From: an uncultured Erythrobacter sp.
Lineage (GTDB): Bacteria; Pseudomonadota; Alphaproteobacteria; Sphingomonadales; Sphingomonadaceae
Direction: 5' to 3'
Length of the DNA: 64,000 nt
Assembly (NCBI RefSeq): GCF_947502395.1
Contig: NZ_CANMZM010000001.1
Location: 1,178,001-1,242,000, forward strand
The notes below the pieces were generated by a model that made no database searches, was not told where the DNA came from, and was given only the letters and a program-made list of their open reading frames with translations. Positions 52,803 to 63,624 of the stretch are shown in pieces. The stretch's first letter is position 1. Each line of letters begins with the position of its first letter. Position numbers and translations under genes: made by a program.

Positions 52803-53214
52803 GCAATACCGCGCTGAGCGAGCTCGATGGTCTGGAAAACCTGAACTACCATCAGCTTCGCATTGGATGCGCCAAAGCCAGCCTCGAAGCGCTACCACCA
52901 AGGCTAAGTCCCGAACTGATGCGTCACCTACTTGCCGGTGCGATCCAGCGTAAGCGGCATCCCAAATTGCCAACCGACGGCAGCATCTTACGGACCCTGA
53001 GACGCAGCCTCGATACCGGATCAGAAAAACAGGCTCCGCTGGTCAATTCAGGAAGCGTGCTTTCCCGCGATTGGAAGGGTAGGCGCCATACGGTTCGAGT
53101 AAGCGAGGATGGCTACGAGTGGGAGGGCGAGACCTATCGCAGCCTCTCCAAGATAGCCTTGCTCATCACCGGCACGCGTTGGTCGGGCCCACGTTTCTTC
53201 GGCGTGCAGAGCTG

Positions 53215-53215
<1 letters not shown>
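52799..53215 (+). CDS. DUF2924 family protein
   Basis: A 138-residue basic protein. It includes LMRHLLAGAIQRKRHPKLPT and the typical end RDWKGRRHTVRVSEDGYEWE followed by SKIALLITGTRWSGPRFFG. It overlaps both neighbours (ATGA before, TGATG after), so the three genes form one translation-coupled unit. The exact role is unknown; partnership with the recombinase is inferred from position. Confidence 0.9.
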
Positions 53216-54801
<1,586 letters not shown>

Positions 54802-54816
<15 letters not shown>

Positions 54817-54984
54817 ATTCCCTGTTCTGCGAGCAAAATACCCTGTTCTGCAGGGGTAAATTCCCTGATATCTGAAAATGAATTCCCTGTTTTGAAACCC
54901 GAAATTTGGCAGATTCTGGCCTGTTCGCAGGAGTTTAACGGCTTCTGCCACGATGAGGGTCATGAAAAAACGCAAAATTCCCTG
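54802..54984. repeat. TTCCCTG repeats and inverted repeat behind the recombinase gene
   Basis: GAACAGGGAA (54802-54811) and TTCCCTGTTC (54818-54827) form a perfect ten-base inverted repeat around the recombinase stop codon. Copies of TTCCCTG, or ACCCTG in one case, recur near 54840, 54861, 54883 and 54978 in the noncoding stretch that follows. The hairpin has no T tail. The array could be a recombination site, a regulatory RNA region or decayed duplicates. Confidence 0.75.
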
Positions 54985-55153
54985 CTAATGGCGTCTCAGC
55001 ACCGGCCAAATTTCGTTCTGAGACTATCGCGGAAAACGTCGTATTGAGACGGAAATCTGGAGTCTCAACGGTGCTGAGTGCACGCGAAAAAGCCGCCGGA
55101 ACGCGGGGCTTTCAGGCAGTGGTTTTGGAAATCCCTACTCGGGCAGGACTAGG

Positions 55154-55244
55154 TGGCGGAGACGGTGGGATTCGAACCCACGATACGGGGTTACCGTATA
55201 CACACTTTCCAGGCGTGCGCCTTCGACCACTCGGCCACGTCTCC
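55154..55244 (-). tRNA. tRNA-Ser (GGA anticodon)
   Basis: On the minus strand the molecule starts GGAGACGTGGCCGAGTGGTC at 55244, has the anticodon loop CTGGAAA with GGA, a long variable arm, GGTTCGAATCCC in the T arm, and the acceptor end CGTCTCC plus a G discriminator. CCA is encoded. Its 3' end faces the recombinase module. Confidence 0.95.
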
Positions 55245-55404
55245 GCATGCCCTGACTTGGGAAGCGTGCCTTTAGCCATGAACGGATCAGACCGCAACTG
55301 CTCCGTTGAACAGTCTATTGGGCCGACCGTGGAAATGTGGTATTCGAGTCTCATTGGTCGGCGCTGCGCGCATAAGGCATTCGCTGCGAACGCCGCTTAC
55401 CAAG

Positions 55405-55450
55405 AACCCCTTTCCACCCTCAAAAACGCGTGGAAGGGGGTTTTTGTTTT
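55405..55450 (+). terminator. Rho-independent terminator before the cyclophilin-like gene
   Basis: CCCCTTTCCAC pairs with GTGGAAGGGGG (one G-T wobble) across a 12-base loop, followed by TTTTTGTTTT. It would end plus-strand transcripts coming from the left and insulates the next gene. The cyclophilin promoter would have to lie within or after it, which is tight. Confidence 0.8.
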
Positions 55451-55475
55451 GAGATGCCAATGGCACAAGGTGGCC

Positions 55476-56573
55476 ATGAAGAAGCATGTCCTTACTGTCG
55501 CAGCCGCGATCTCCCTTTCAACTGCCGCTATCGGGCAGATCGGGACCGAGCCACCTCCCCCATTGCCTTCAGAAGCAATGAGCCCGAACGAGATCGTAGC
55601 CAATGCGTCGCCTGAGGAATGGGTGGTGATTGATGCCGAGGACTTGCTGGTGATGACCCTCGCTCCAGACCGCGATGGGAATGAACGCAGCGTTGTGATC
55701 CAGCTCTTGCCAGCGCCATTCTCTCAAGGGTGGGTGGAGAACATCCGCACTCTTGCTCGCAGCGGATGGTACGACGGCATCAGCGTCAACCGAGTACAGG
55801 ACAATTACGTCGTCCAATGGGGCGATCCGGGGCATGACAATCCCGAAGGTGAAGGGATCGAAACGAAGTCTTTGCCTGATGGACTGAATGTAATGGACGA
55901 GGAAGGATACCTCGTCTCAAACGGAAATGCTGATGGGCAGAAAGTCTTTGACGAAGCAAGCAAGCGCTATCAATCCGCAGCTCTCCACACAGCCACACTA
56001 CGACCAGCAGGACAAGCTGAGACATTTGATGACCTCAAAGAATTAGCAATGGCAGCAACCGCCAATGCTCTGGTTCTACTCGAACCCTATGGAAGTCTAT
56101 CAATGCCATACGACGGTTGGCCGATTGGTGTTAACCGGCAAGGAAGCTGGCCAATCCACTGCTACGGGATGGTCGGCGTAGGCCGCAATTTCTCTCCAGA
56201 CACTGGCTCTGGCGCAGAGCTCTACACCGTCATCGGCCATGCGCCGCGCCATCTTGATCGCAACATCGCGCTTGCTGGTCGCATTATCGATGGGATGGAG
56301 CATCTCTCCTCACTCCGTCGCGGCTCTGGTGTCTTGGGCTTCTACACTGAGGAAGAGGCTGGCTTGCGCACACCGATCGTCTCGATCCGTGTGGCGTCAG
56401 ACCTCCCCGAAGGCGAGCGCCCGCAGTTCGAGTATCTGTCGACCGAAGGCGAGACTTTCGCCAAATATGCCGACGCCCGCGCTAATCGCCGCGATCCATT
56501 CTTCATCGTGCCGGCAGGCGGCGCAGATATTTGCAATATCCCTGTGCCGGTCCGGGCGATTGGCGATGGATGA
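55476..56573 (+). CDS. Secreted cyclophilin-type peptidyl-prolyl isomerase, divergent
   Basis: The start is the ATG of MKKHVLTVAAAISLSTAAIG, a signal peptide; the open frame runs further upstream through the tRNA complement but that part is not a protein. The mature 345 residues hold a cyclophilin-like core: ERSVVIQLLPAPFSQGWVEN, GWYDGISVNRVQDNYVVQWG with the conserved Arg and Gln positions, DP, and a long insertion before GMVGVGRN. The end contains ELYTVIGHAPRHLDRNIALA, the usual latter half. Predicted to help folding of exported proteins in the periplasm. The distance from typical cyclophilins is large but the pattern is clear. Confidence 0.85.
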   Translation: MKKHVLTVAAAISLSTAAIGQIGTEPPPPLPSEAMSPNEIVANASPEEWVVIDAEDLLVMTLAPDRDGNERSVVIQLLPAPFSQGWVENIRTLARSGWYDGISVNRVQDNYVVQWGDPGHDNPEGEGIETKSLPDGLNVMDEEGYLVSNGNADGQKVFDEASKRYQSAALHTATLRPAGQAETFDDLKELAMAATANALVLLEPYGSLSMPYDGWPIGVNRQGSWPIHCYGMVGVGRNFSPDTGSGAELYTVIGHAPRHLDRNIALAGRIIDGMEHLSSLRRGSGVLGFYTEEEAGLRTPIVSIRVASDLPEGERPQFEYLSTEGETFAKYADARANRRDPFFIVPAGGADICNIPVPVRAIGDG

Positions 56574-56883
56574 AACCGTGCACCATACCGGCCCTATCTG
56601 GGTCTGGCGTGCGCAAGAAAAGGGCAGCTGGCACTTCATTACAATCGACGGTGAAGCGGGTGAAGCGCTCACGGGCATCGCCCTGATGCGAAAGCTCGAA
56701 TTCGGTCGCCGCGCAGGTTTTGGTTCGCTGAAAGTGCTCGCTCGGATCGGTGAAAGCGAATGGAATACCAGCGTTTTTCCTGATAAGAAACGCGGCTGGC
56801 TACTGCCGGTCAAAGCTGCGATCCGCAGGGCCGAAAACTTGGTGCCTGGAGACGAATTCGCGCTGAGCGTGACACCGCTTTAG
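56566..56883 (+). CDS. DUF1905 family protein
   Basis: A 105-residue protein: GPIWVWRAQEKGSWHFITID, GFGSLKVLARIGESEWNTSV, FPDKKRGWLLPVKAAIRRAE. This is the compact beta-barrel DUF1905 pattern. The ATG at 56566 overlaps the end of the cyclophilin-like gene, which indicates coupling. The longer open frame upstream is a shadow of that gene. Biochemical role unknown. Confidence 0.9.
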   Translation: MDETVHHTGPIWVWRAQEKGSWHFITIDGEAGEALTGIALMRKLEFGRRAGFGSLKVLARIGESEWNTSVFPDKKRGWLLPVKAAIRRAENLVPGDEFALSVTPL

Positions 56884-58701
56884 TTACGCGGCTTCGCAAT
56901 CAGCTTCCAATTCGCGCGCGGACTTGCGAACATCGGCAATAAACCGGCCGGCTTTTTCGCGCAGATCATTAGCGTGGGTGCCAAGTGCATTGGCGCTCGC
57001 TACAACATCCCCCGCAGCCGAACCCGTTTCCTCACTCGCTTCGCGCAGCGCAACAAGACGCTCACTCACTTGGCGAGAACCCTCGGCAACCGTGTCGATG
57101 TTGCGCGCCAGTTCTTCGCCCGAGACCGATTGTTGGTCAACCGCTGTTGCGATCACGACCGCAACCTTCTCTAGTTCTCCGATCTGATCGTAGATCGAGG
57201 TGAGATCCCCTGCGCTGGAACGGGTGGAATCCTGCATTGCGGTTATTTTCTCGGCCACTGAGCTTGTCGCCGCGCTTGTCTGCATGGCGAGTTCCTTGAC
57301 CTCGCTGGCCACCACCGCAAAGCCGCGGCCCGCCTCGCCCCCGCGTGCAGCTTCAATCGACGCGTTTAGCGCGAGCAGATTGGTGCGTTGAGCGATGGTT
57401 TGAATAAGCCCGGCAATCTCGCCGACTTCTTCGGCTGCGCTCGAAAGATCGTCCATACGGGTGTTGGCAGAGGCCACTAGGGCAGTCGCATCGCGCGCGA
57501 GAGTTGCCGAGGCAGTTGCCTGTTGGCTGATCTCATTAATCGAAAGTGCAAACTCGTCTGTCGCCGCTGCGGCAGCAGTGACGTTAGAAGAGGCGCTTTT
57601 CATAGCCGCGCTGGCACTATCGGCCTGCTCATTCGACCCATCGGCCACCTTAACCATTTGCGCAGATGTCGCTTTGAGCTGCTCCGAGGCTGCCGATACT
57701 GAGGTGATCAGCTCACCAACCGAGACCTCAAACCCTTTGGCGAGATCTTCGAGCAGCTGACTTTTCTGCTGTCGCAAGGCGCGCATTTCGTCTGAAGTGT
57801 ACTGCTGCTGCGCAAGCTGTTCTTCAACTTCGGCTGCGCGCCTTTGTGTTAGCTCGCTCAGTTCCAAAGATGAGCGGCGGAACACTTCTAGGGCCCGCGC
57901 CATGCCGCCGATTTCATCCTGGCGATGGCGACTTGGAATTTCGATAGAGGTGTCACCTTCGACGATCTTCTCCATCGTCGAGGTCAGCTTTTTGATCTTG
58001 GCCGAAACACTGGAAGCAATGCGCCGTGCGCCAAATATTGAACCGGCTATGCAGCCAGCGCTGATGATCACCAATACGAGAAGAAATGTCGTAATCTCTC
58101 CAAACAAAGCGGCTGTGCTGGATTTCATGCGTGTGCGAAGAAAAGCGGTGAAGTCCTTAAGGTCGTTTTTGGTTTCGATAATCTCGCCACGCAATTCCGC
58201 TAATGTGGCGGTTGTGCCGCGCGCTGCATCAGCTCGACTTTGCAGCGCCTGCACATCATCGCGAAGACCGATATACGTTTGGCTATAATCCTGCGGCAGA
58301 GAAGCTGACGCTTGGGCAATAGGCTCATTAAGCAGCGCAACAGCAAGGATAAGCGCCTCATTAGATTGAAGAAGAGCCTCATCACGTCGGATCTGAGACC
58401 TTGCATCTTCAGCCGCATCAACGCTTTCAACCGCATCGTAGAGAGCGACAACGGCGTTGTTACTGCGCGCCTCAACGGCATTAGAAATCGAGTGTTCACG
58501 CCCAGTCTCAGTGAAAAACCAAGCGGCGCATAGAATCAGGCTGACCAGAAATGCCAAGACGAGCGTGTTGCCCAGAACCGCAAACCGCAGCTTTTTTTCA
58601 ACCGAGAGCCGATCGAGCCATCTATTGCTCAACTCAACGGTGCGTTCCTCAGAATCACTAGAGGAAAAATCGTTCTCAAACTGATGGTTGAGCGAAGTCA
58701 C
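56884..58701 (-). CDS. Methyl-accepting chemotaxis protein
   Basis: A 605-residue chemoreceptor with a first membrane helix at about residues 40-65, a periplasmic four-helix sensor region, a second helix ([18 protein letters not shown]), a HAMP domain ([18 protein letters not shown]) and a C-terminal signalling hairpin with [20 protein letters not shown] and [20 protein letters not shown]. The ligand is unknown. No methylation enzymes or CheA/CheW are near. It converges on the DUF1905 gene with no gap (56883/56884). Confidence 0.96.
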   Translation of the reverse strand: MTSLNHQFENDFSSSDSEERTVELSNRWLDRLSVEKKLRFAVLGNTLVLAFLVSLILCAAWFFTETGREHSISNAVEARSNNAVVALYDAVESVDAAEDARSQIRRDEALLQSNEALILAVALLNEPIAQASASLPQDYSQTYIGLRDDVQALQSRADAARGTTATLAELRGEIIETKNDLKDFTAFLRTRMKSSTAALFGEITTFLLVLVIISAGCIAGSIFGARRIASSVSAKIKKLTSTMEKIVEGDTSIEIPSRHRQDEIGGMARALEVFRRSSLELSELTQRRAAEVEEQLAQQQYTSDEMRALRQQKSQLLEDLAKGFEVSVGELITSVSAASEQLKATSAQMVKVADGSNEQADSASAAMKSASSNVTAAAAATDEFALSINEISQQATASATLARDATALVASANTRMDDLSSAAEEVGEIAGLIQTIAQRTNLLALNASIEAARGGEAGRGFAVVASEVKELAMQTSAATSSVAEKITAMQDSTRSSAGDLTSIYDQIGELEKVAVVIATAVDQQSVSGEELARNIDTVAEGSRQVSERLVALREASEETGSAAGDVVASANALGTHANDLREKAGRFIADVRKSARELEADCEAA

Positions 58702-58845
58702 TGCCCCAATTCCCTTCGATGTGTCGGTCCTTCAACGGAACCGGTAACCTGAGGAGATTTACGCAGAGAGGCTTAAGACATGGTAAACCCAAATTAACCA
58801 CACACTATGCGGTATCGAAGGATCAGCTGTCAGAATGTGCCGCAA

Positions 58846-60936
58846 TCAGATCCGGTCGGCCTGCGCCACCGCATCACTTGCGCGTAGGGCAGAAAGAATG
58901 CGCGATAGGTGCGCGACATCGTTGACCTCGGCATCAATCTCATAAGTCGCAAAAGGCAATTCCAAATGGGTCTGCCGTAGATTGGTCACATTGATCTTGT
59001 GCTGCGCAAACACTCCCGCCATCTCGGCCAGAGTACCCGGGCGATCATAAATCGTAACCGCAAACCGCCCCACAGCCCCATGCGATCGTTTCCCCCAATT
59101 GAGATCAAGCCAATCGCTGTCGACTCCATTGACAAGCTCAAGGCAATCGATCGTGTGAACGATTACCCGCTCGCCCTTCCTCCTAAGGCCAACAATCCGG
59201 TCGCCAGGAACCGGATGGCAGCATTCGGCGAGTTCAAAAGCGACACCGGGTGTCAGACCTCTGATAGAAATCTGACGCTCGCGTCCAGTCCATTCCTCAT
59301 CCTCGTCGAATTCCGAGGTGCACCCTGGGACCAATGCTTCCATCACCTCTCGGTCGCTGATCTTGCCGGCGCCGATGGCGAACATGAGATCTTCCGGCTC
59401 TTCCATTCCAAGCCGTTCAATTGCGATGCGAATTGCCTTTTTGCCAATCTTAGCGGGGACGCGGGTTGCAATCTCATCGAAGAGTTTGGTCCCGATCTCG
59501 GCTACTTCATCGCGCTCTTTGAGGCGCACCGCTCTTCGAATAGAGGCGCGCGCTTTGCCAGTCACGACAAAGCCAAGCCAGGAAAGCTGCGGCTCCGCCT
59601 CGCCGCCCTTGATGATCTCCACCACATCGCCATTGGAAAGCTGGGTGCGCAGCGGCATGTGCCGCCCATTGATCTTCACGCCGACGGTTGAGAGACCCAT
59701 ATCGGTGTGCACGGCAAAGGCAAAATCGACCGCAGTTGACCCCTTGGGCAGCTGAAACAGGGCCCCCTTAGGGGTGAAGGCAAAGATGCGGTCTTGATAA
59801 ATCGCCAGGCGCGTGTGCTCGAGCAATTCCTCCGCATCATGGCTGGCATCGACAATCTCGATAAGATCGCGCAGCCAGCCAACTTGTCCATCAGCTCGAT
59901 CATGCTGCTTATACGCCCAGTGCGCGGCAAGACCGAACTCATTGCGATGATGCATCTCACGCGTACGAATCTGCACTTCGACCCGCATCGAGTTTTCATA
60001 CATGAGCGAAGTGTGGATCGAGCGGTATCCGTTGGTCTTGGGTGTAGAGATATAGTCTTTGAATTTGCCAGGAAGGAACTGCCACGTGGTGTGCAGAATG
60101 CCCATGGATGCATAGCTATCGGCAACATTCTCGGTGATGACGCGGAATGCCATAATGTCTGTGACTTGCTCAAAGCTCACGTGCCGCTCTGACATCTTTT
60201 GCCAGATCGAATAGGGGTGCTTCTCGCGCCCGGTTACCTCAACCGACAGTCCCGCTTCGGCCAGCGCCTGTTTGATTTTCAGCGCAATCGCATCGACCTC
60301 GCCGCTGTCTTCGCCGCGCAAAGCTTCGAGCCGATCAGTGATGGTCGCATAGGCTTCTGGCTCCAACTCCTGGAACGCCAACGCCTGCATTTCACGCATA
60401 TATTCATACATGCCCACCCGCTCAGCGAGCGGAGCGTAGATATCCATGGTCTCGCGTGCGATCCGCTGGCGTTTCTCAGGCTTCTTGATGAAGTGAAGCG
60501 TACGCATATTGTGCAATCGATCCGCCAGCTTCACCAACAGCACGCGGATGTCCTCGGACATAGCAAGCAGGAACTTTCGCAGGTTTTCCGCCGCTCGCTC
60601 ATTTTCGGGCATGGCCTCAATCTTGGAGAGCTTGGTCACTCCATCGACAAGCCTTGCGACATCGGGCCCGAAATTGGCCTCGATATCTTCAATTGTCGCC
60701 AAGGTGTCTTCGACCGTGTCATGCAGGAGTGCAGTCATGATCGTCTCTTGATCGAGCTGCAAATCGGTCATCAGTCCGGCCACTTCGACGGGATGCGAGA
60801 AATAGGGATCCCCGCTCGCGCGCTTTTGCGTGCCATGCTTTTGCACGGTGTAAACATAGGCGCGGTTAAGCGCCGCCTCATCGGCACTTGGATCGTAATC
60901 AAGGACCCGTTCCACAAGTTCATATTGGCGCAGCAT
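58846..60936 (-). CDS. relA/spoT: Bifunctional (p)ppGpp synthetase/hydrolase RelA/SpoT
   Basis: A 696-residue protein beginning MLRQYELVERVLDYDPSADE; I prefer this ATG at 60936 to one 14 codons upstream. An HD hydrolase domain with intact motifs (HPVEVAGLMTDL, LLHDTVEDT, KLADRLHNMRTL) is followed by the synthetase domain (DIMAFRVITENV, YKDYISTPKTNGYRSIH-like region), TGS (IFAFTPKGALFQLPKGSTAV) and a C-terminal ACT domain (YDRPGTLAEMAGVFAQHKIN). Alphaproteobacteria generally have a single Rsh with both activities. It controls the stringent response. Confidence 0.97.
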   Translation of the reverse strand: MLRQYELVERVLDYDPSADEAALNRAYVYTVQKHGTQKRASGDPYFSHPVEVAGLMTDLQLDQETIMTALLHDTVEDTLATIEDIEANFGPDVARLVDGVTKLSKIEAMPENERAAENLRKFLLAMSEDIRVLLVKLADRLHNMRTLHFIKKPEKRQRIARETMDIYAPLAERVGMYEYMREMQALAFQELEPEAYATITDRLEALRGEDSGEVDAIALKIKQALAEAGLSVEVTGREKHPYSIWQKMSERHVSFEQVTDIMAFRVITENVADSYASMGILHTTWQFLPGKFKDYISTPKTNGYRSIHTSLMYENSMRVEVQIRTREMHHRNEFGLAAHWAYKQHDRADGQVGWLRDLIEIVDASHDAEELLEHTRLAIYQDRIFAFTPKGALFQLPKGSTAVDFAFAVHTDMGLSTVGVKINGRHMPLRTQLSNGDVVEIIKGGEAEPQLSWLGFVVTGKARASIRRAVRLKERDEVAEIGTKLFDEIATRVPAKIGKKAIRIAIERLGMEEPEDLMFAIGAGKISDREVMEALVPGCTSEFDEDEEWTGRERQISIRGLTPGVAFELAECCHPVPGDRIVGLRRKGERVIVHTIDCLELVNGVDSDWLDLNWGKRSHGAVGRFAVTIYDRPGTLAEMAGVFAQHKINVTNLRQTHLELPFATYEIDAEVNDVAHLSRILSALRASDAVAQADRI

Positions 60937-60992
60937 TGACTCAAGTTTGGTGCCCCTAACAGCGATAGGCAAGGCCAAATCGCGGGGGCAGC

Positions 60993-61115
60993 ATGCAAAA
61001 GGGTCGATTTAGAATTTCTAAGCAGTCTTGGCTCGTTGTAACTGCGGCCGCTCTGGCGCTGACTGGGTGTGATTACCCTGTGGACCGCTCGACCCGGGAA
61101 GCCCAGAATATATAG
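60993..61115 (+). CDS. Very small lipoprotein (40 aa)
   Basis: A short frame with a typical lipoprotein start: basic n-region (MQKGRFRISKQSW), hydrophobic core (LVVTAAALAL) and lipobox LTGC, then only 16 residues (CDYPVDRSTREAQNI). A GGGGG stretch lies six bases before the ATG. It is divergent from relA/spoT. It resembles small entericidin-like lipoproteins in layout, but its size makes family assignment unsafe. Confidence 0.5.
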   Translation: MQKGRFRISKQSWLVVTAAALALTGCDYPVDRSTREAQNI

Positions 61116-61226
61116 ATACGCTTACGCGCGTTGATGTTGCGACTTACTCGCAGTTGCAAGTAAGAATGCGACTTTCGCGGAACTTTCTCGCATGGTGCAT
61201 TAGAATAGAGGAACTGGCCTCAGGGA

Positions 61227-62084
61227 TCAGCTCCAAGTCGCGCGTGGAGGCAGGCTCATCAGGATCGCTTCAATATTTCCGCCGGTTTTCAGGCCGAAAA
61301 TCGTGCCCCGGTCATAAACCAGATTAAATTCTGCATAACGCCCGCGATACTCGAGCTGTTGGACCACGTCTGCATCATCGAATTCGTGTCCCATCCGCTT
61401 GCGCACCAGCTTAGGATAGATGTCGAGAAAGGCCTTGCCGACATCCTGCGTGAAAGCGAAATTGCGATCAAAGCTTGGATCGTCATCGCATTCGAGATGG
61501 TCATAGAATATCCCGCCGACCCCGCGATGCACCTCACGGTGGGGGATGTAGAAATACTCATCCGCCCATTTCTTGTACCGCTCGTAATAGGTCGGATTGT
61601 GGCCCATGCAAGCCGCTCGCATCGAAGCGTGGAACTCCTCGGTGTCCTCTTCATAGGGAAGTGGCGGATTAAGATCCGCGCCGCCCCCGAACCATGCGGC
61701 CTGAGTCGTCAGAAACCGGGTGTTCATGTGTACCGCTGGCACATGCGGATTGTGCATATGCGCGACCAGACTGATGCCGGTTGCGGTGAAATTGGGATGT
61801 TCGACACTCGCCCCGTTCACCTGATCGGCAAACTGCGGTGAGAACATTCCGCGCACGGTCGAGACATTAACGCCGACCTTTTCAAACACCTTTCCCTTCA
61901 TCAGACCCTGAACGCCGCCGCCAGGGTCTTCATTGCCCTCTTCCTCGCGGGTCCAAGGGGTGTACTCAAAGCTAGCCTCGGAACCCGCCTCGCGCTCGAT
62001 GCTCTCAAACTCGGCGCAAATCTGGTCGCGAAGGCTTCCGAACCAGGTCTTTGCCCGCTGCGTGTGACCTGCCCAATCGCTCAT
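61227..62084 (-). CDS. hemF: Oxygen-dependent coproporphyrinogen III oxidase
   Basis: A 285-residue HemF with the family blocks MFSPQFADQVNGASVEHPNF, ATGISLVAHMHNPHVPAVHM, AWFGGGADLNPPLPYEED and GGIFYDHLECDDDPSFDRNF. The end EFNLVYDRGTIFGLKTGGNI is also typical. It converts coproporphyrinogen III to protoporphyrinogen IX in haem or bacteriochlorophyll synthesis when oxygen is present. I choose the ATG at 62084 (MSDWAGHTQR); the longer upstream extension reads into the divergent gene's promoter. Confidence 0.97.
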   Translation of the reverse strand: MSDWAGHTQRAKTWFGSLRDQICAEFESIEREAGSEASFEYTPWTREEEGNEDPGGGVQGLMKGKVFEKVGVNVSTVRGMFSPQFADQVNGASVEHPNFTATGISLVAHMHNPHVPAVHMNTRFLTTQAAWFGGGADLNPPLPYEEDTEEFHASMRAACMGHNPTYYERYKKWADEYFYIPHREVHRGVGGIFYDHLECDDDPSFDRNFAFTQDVGKAFLDIYPKLVRKRMGHEFDDADVVQQLEYRGRYAEFNLVYDRGTIFGLKTGGNIEAILMSLPPRATWS

Positions 62085-62226
62085 AGTGATCCCCGTGACT
62101 CTCGTTAATTCTGCAAGACTGCAGATACATATCCGCTGTCCATCCGCTTTGACAAAGATCAAGTCAACCGGGCAGCTAAGCTTGCAGCCCCTTGCCAACC
62201 GCGCGTGGAAGCGGCAATTGAAGAGT

Positions 62227-62949
62227 ATGGTTCTTGTTTCGTTCCCATCCGATTCTGGTGCGCCGCTTGGATTTGCGGGGGAGGAGTTGGTGCTTACCAA
62301 GCCAAACGCGCTTTACTGGCCGCGTGAGCGGACACTGTTGGTGGCCGACCTGCACCTCGAAAAGGGCAGCTGGTATGCGCAGACGGGGCAGATGCTCCCG
62401 CCCTATGACAGTCGCGAAACGCTCGAACGATTGGCTGATACGATCAAGGCGACAGGCGCGCGCCGGGTAATCACTCTGGGAGACAATTTCCACGATGATG
62501 CGGGGACCAGCCGGCTAGAGCCCTATGCCGCCGGAATGCTCGAAGGGCTTATCCGCACCCATGACTGGATTTGGGTCACGGGCAATCATGATGAGCAAAT
62601 GCACCGGACGTTTGGCGCTGAAAGCACTGATGAGCTCGAGATTGGGGGGATCATTTTGCGCCACGAAGCCCGCACAGGTGAAACGCGGCCTGAACTTTCC
62701 GGACACTACCATCCCAAGATGCGCGTGAGGGTGAGAGACCGGCATATTGCGAGGCCCTGCGCCGTGCTCAGCCGCTCTGACAGCGGCCCAGACCGCATGA
62801 TCGCACCAGCCTTTGGCGCTTACACTGGCGGCATGGATGCAGGCGCCCCAGAGATACTTGAGGCGCTGAGCCCGGCGAGCGAAGTAGACGCTGTGCTGCC
62901 CGCAAAGGGCAAATTGGTCACATTCCCGCTTTATCGAAGTGCAGCTTGA
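62227..62949 (+). CDS. pdeM: Ligase-associated metallophosphoesterase PdeM-like
   Basis: A 240-residue calcineurin-type phosphoesterase: LLVADLHLEKGSW, VITLGDNFHDDAG, WVTGNHDEQMH and LSGHYHPKMRVR supply the metal-binding Asp, Asn and His residues. The start at 62227 (MVLVSFPSDS) lies 142 bases from the divergent hemF. The PdeM name is by sequence pattern; the usual neighbours (a ligase and helicase) are not in the window. Confidence 0.9.
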   Translation: MVLVSFPSDSGAPLGFAGEELVLTKPNALYWPRERTLLVADLHLEKGSWYAQTGQMLPPYDSRETLERLADTIKATGARRVITLGDNFHDDAGTSRLEPYAAGMLEGLIRTHDWIWVTGNHDEQMHRTFGAESTDELEIGGIILRHEARTGETRPELSGHYHPKMRVRVRDRHIARPCAVLSRSDSGPDRMIAPAFGAYTGGMDAGAPEILEALSPASEVDAVLPAKGKLVTFPLYRSAA

Positions 62950-63024
62950 CGCGCACGCCTAGTATCTTAAGGGCTTTGCGCCTATATTTGAGACTCAGCA
63001 AAAGGCTACAACAGGAGAACCCAC

Positions 63025-63567
63025 ATAGCCCGTCCACCTCGGCGTCAGATGGCCCCGCCAACGAAAAGCGGCCCTCGTTATGATCAGTTTATTCAGGTGC
63101 CCAAAGTGCGCGTCATCGACGATGAAGGCGAAAACTTGGGCGTAATGTTCACGAATGAAGCGGTTGAGCAGGCTCAGGACAAGGGCCTGAACCTGGTTGA
63201 GGTGTCTCCCAACGCAGACCCCCCCGTGTGCAAATTCCTTGATGTCGGCAAATATCGTTATGAGGCCCAGAAAAAGGCCAACGCGGCTCGTAAGACACAA
63301 AAGACGCAGGACATCAAAGAGGTGAAGATGCGTCCCAACATCGACACTCATGATTACGATGTGAAGATGCGCAATGTGAACAAATTCATCGACAATGGCG
63401 ACAAGGTGAAAGTGACCTTGCGCTTCCGCGGTCGCGAAATGGCGCACCAGCATTTAGGCATGGACTTGCTCAAACGCGTGCAGGAAGATGTCGAAGAAAC
63501 CGCAAAGGTCGAAGCGTTCCCACGCCTTGAAGGCCGTCAAATGCTGATGGTGTTGGCACCGAAGTAA
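63025..63567 (+). CDS. infC: Translation initiation factor IF-3, ATA start
   Basis: IF-3 with both domains: [20 protein letters not shown] in the N-terminal domain and [20 protein letters not shown] then [11 protein letters not shown] in the C-terminal one. The ATA at 63025 is in frame eight codons before the first ATG (63049), gives the ARPPRRQ leader seen in related IF-3 proteins, and has AGGAG seven bases upstream. The ATG has no ribosome site. A rare start codon is a known basis of IF-3 autoregulation. 180 residues. Confidence 0.93.
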   Translation: MARPPRRQMAPPTKSGPRYDQFIQVPKVRVIDDEGENLGVMFTNEAVEQAQDKGLNLVEVSPNADPPVCKFLDVGKYRYEAQKKANAARKTQKTQDIKEVKMRPNIDTHDYDVKMRNVNKFIDNGDKVKVTLRFRGREMAHQHLGMDLLKRVQEDVEETAKVEAFPRLEGRQMLMVLAPK

Positions 63568-63624
63568 GAACGTTCAGCGAGCCGGGTGGATCATTGTCCA
63601 GAATTGAGGACCGCCTCCCGGCAC

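Noticed and set aside
52558..52973. The upstream part of the long minus-strand frame containing the IS3 remnant
   Set aside because: Only the part below about 52557 resembles a transposase. The rest is antisense to the DUF3489 and DUF2924 genes.
55044..55475. An N-terminal extension of the cyclophilin-like protein
   Set aside because: The open frame passes through the complement of the tRNA-Ser gene and a terminator. The ATG at 55476 begins a proper signal peptide.
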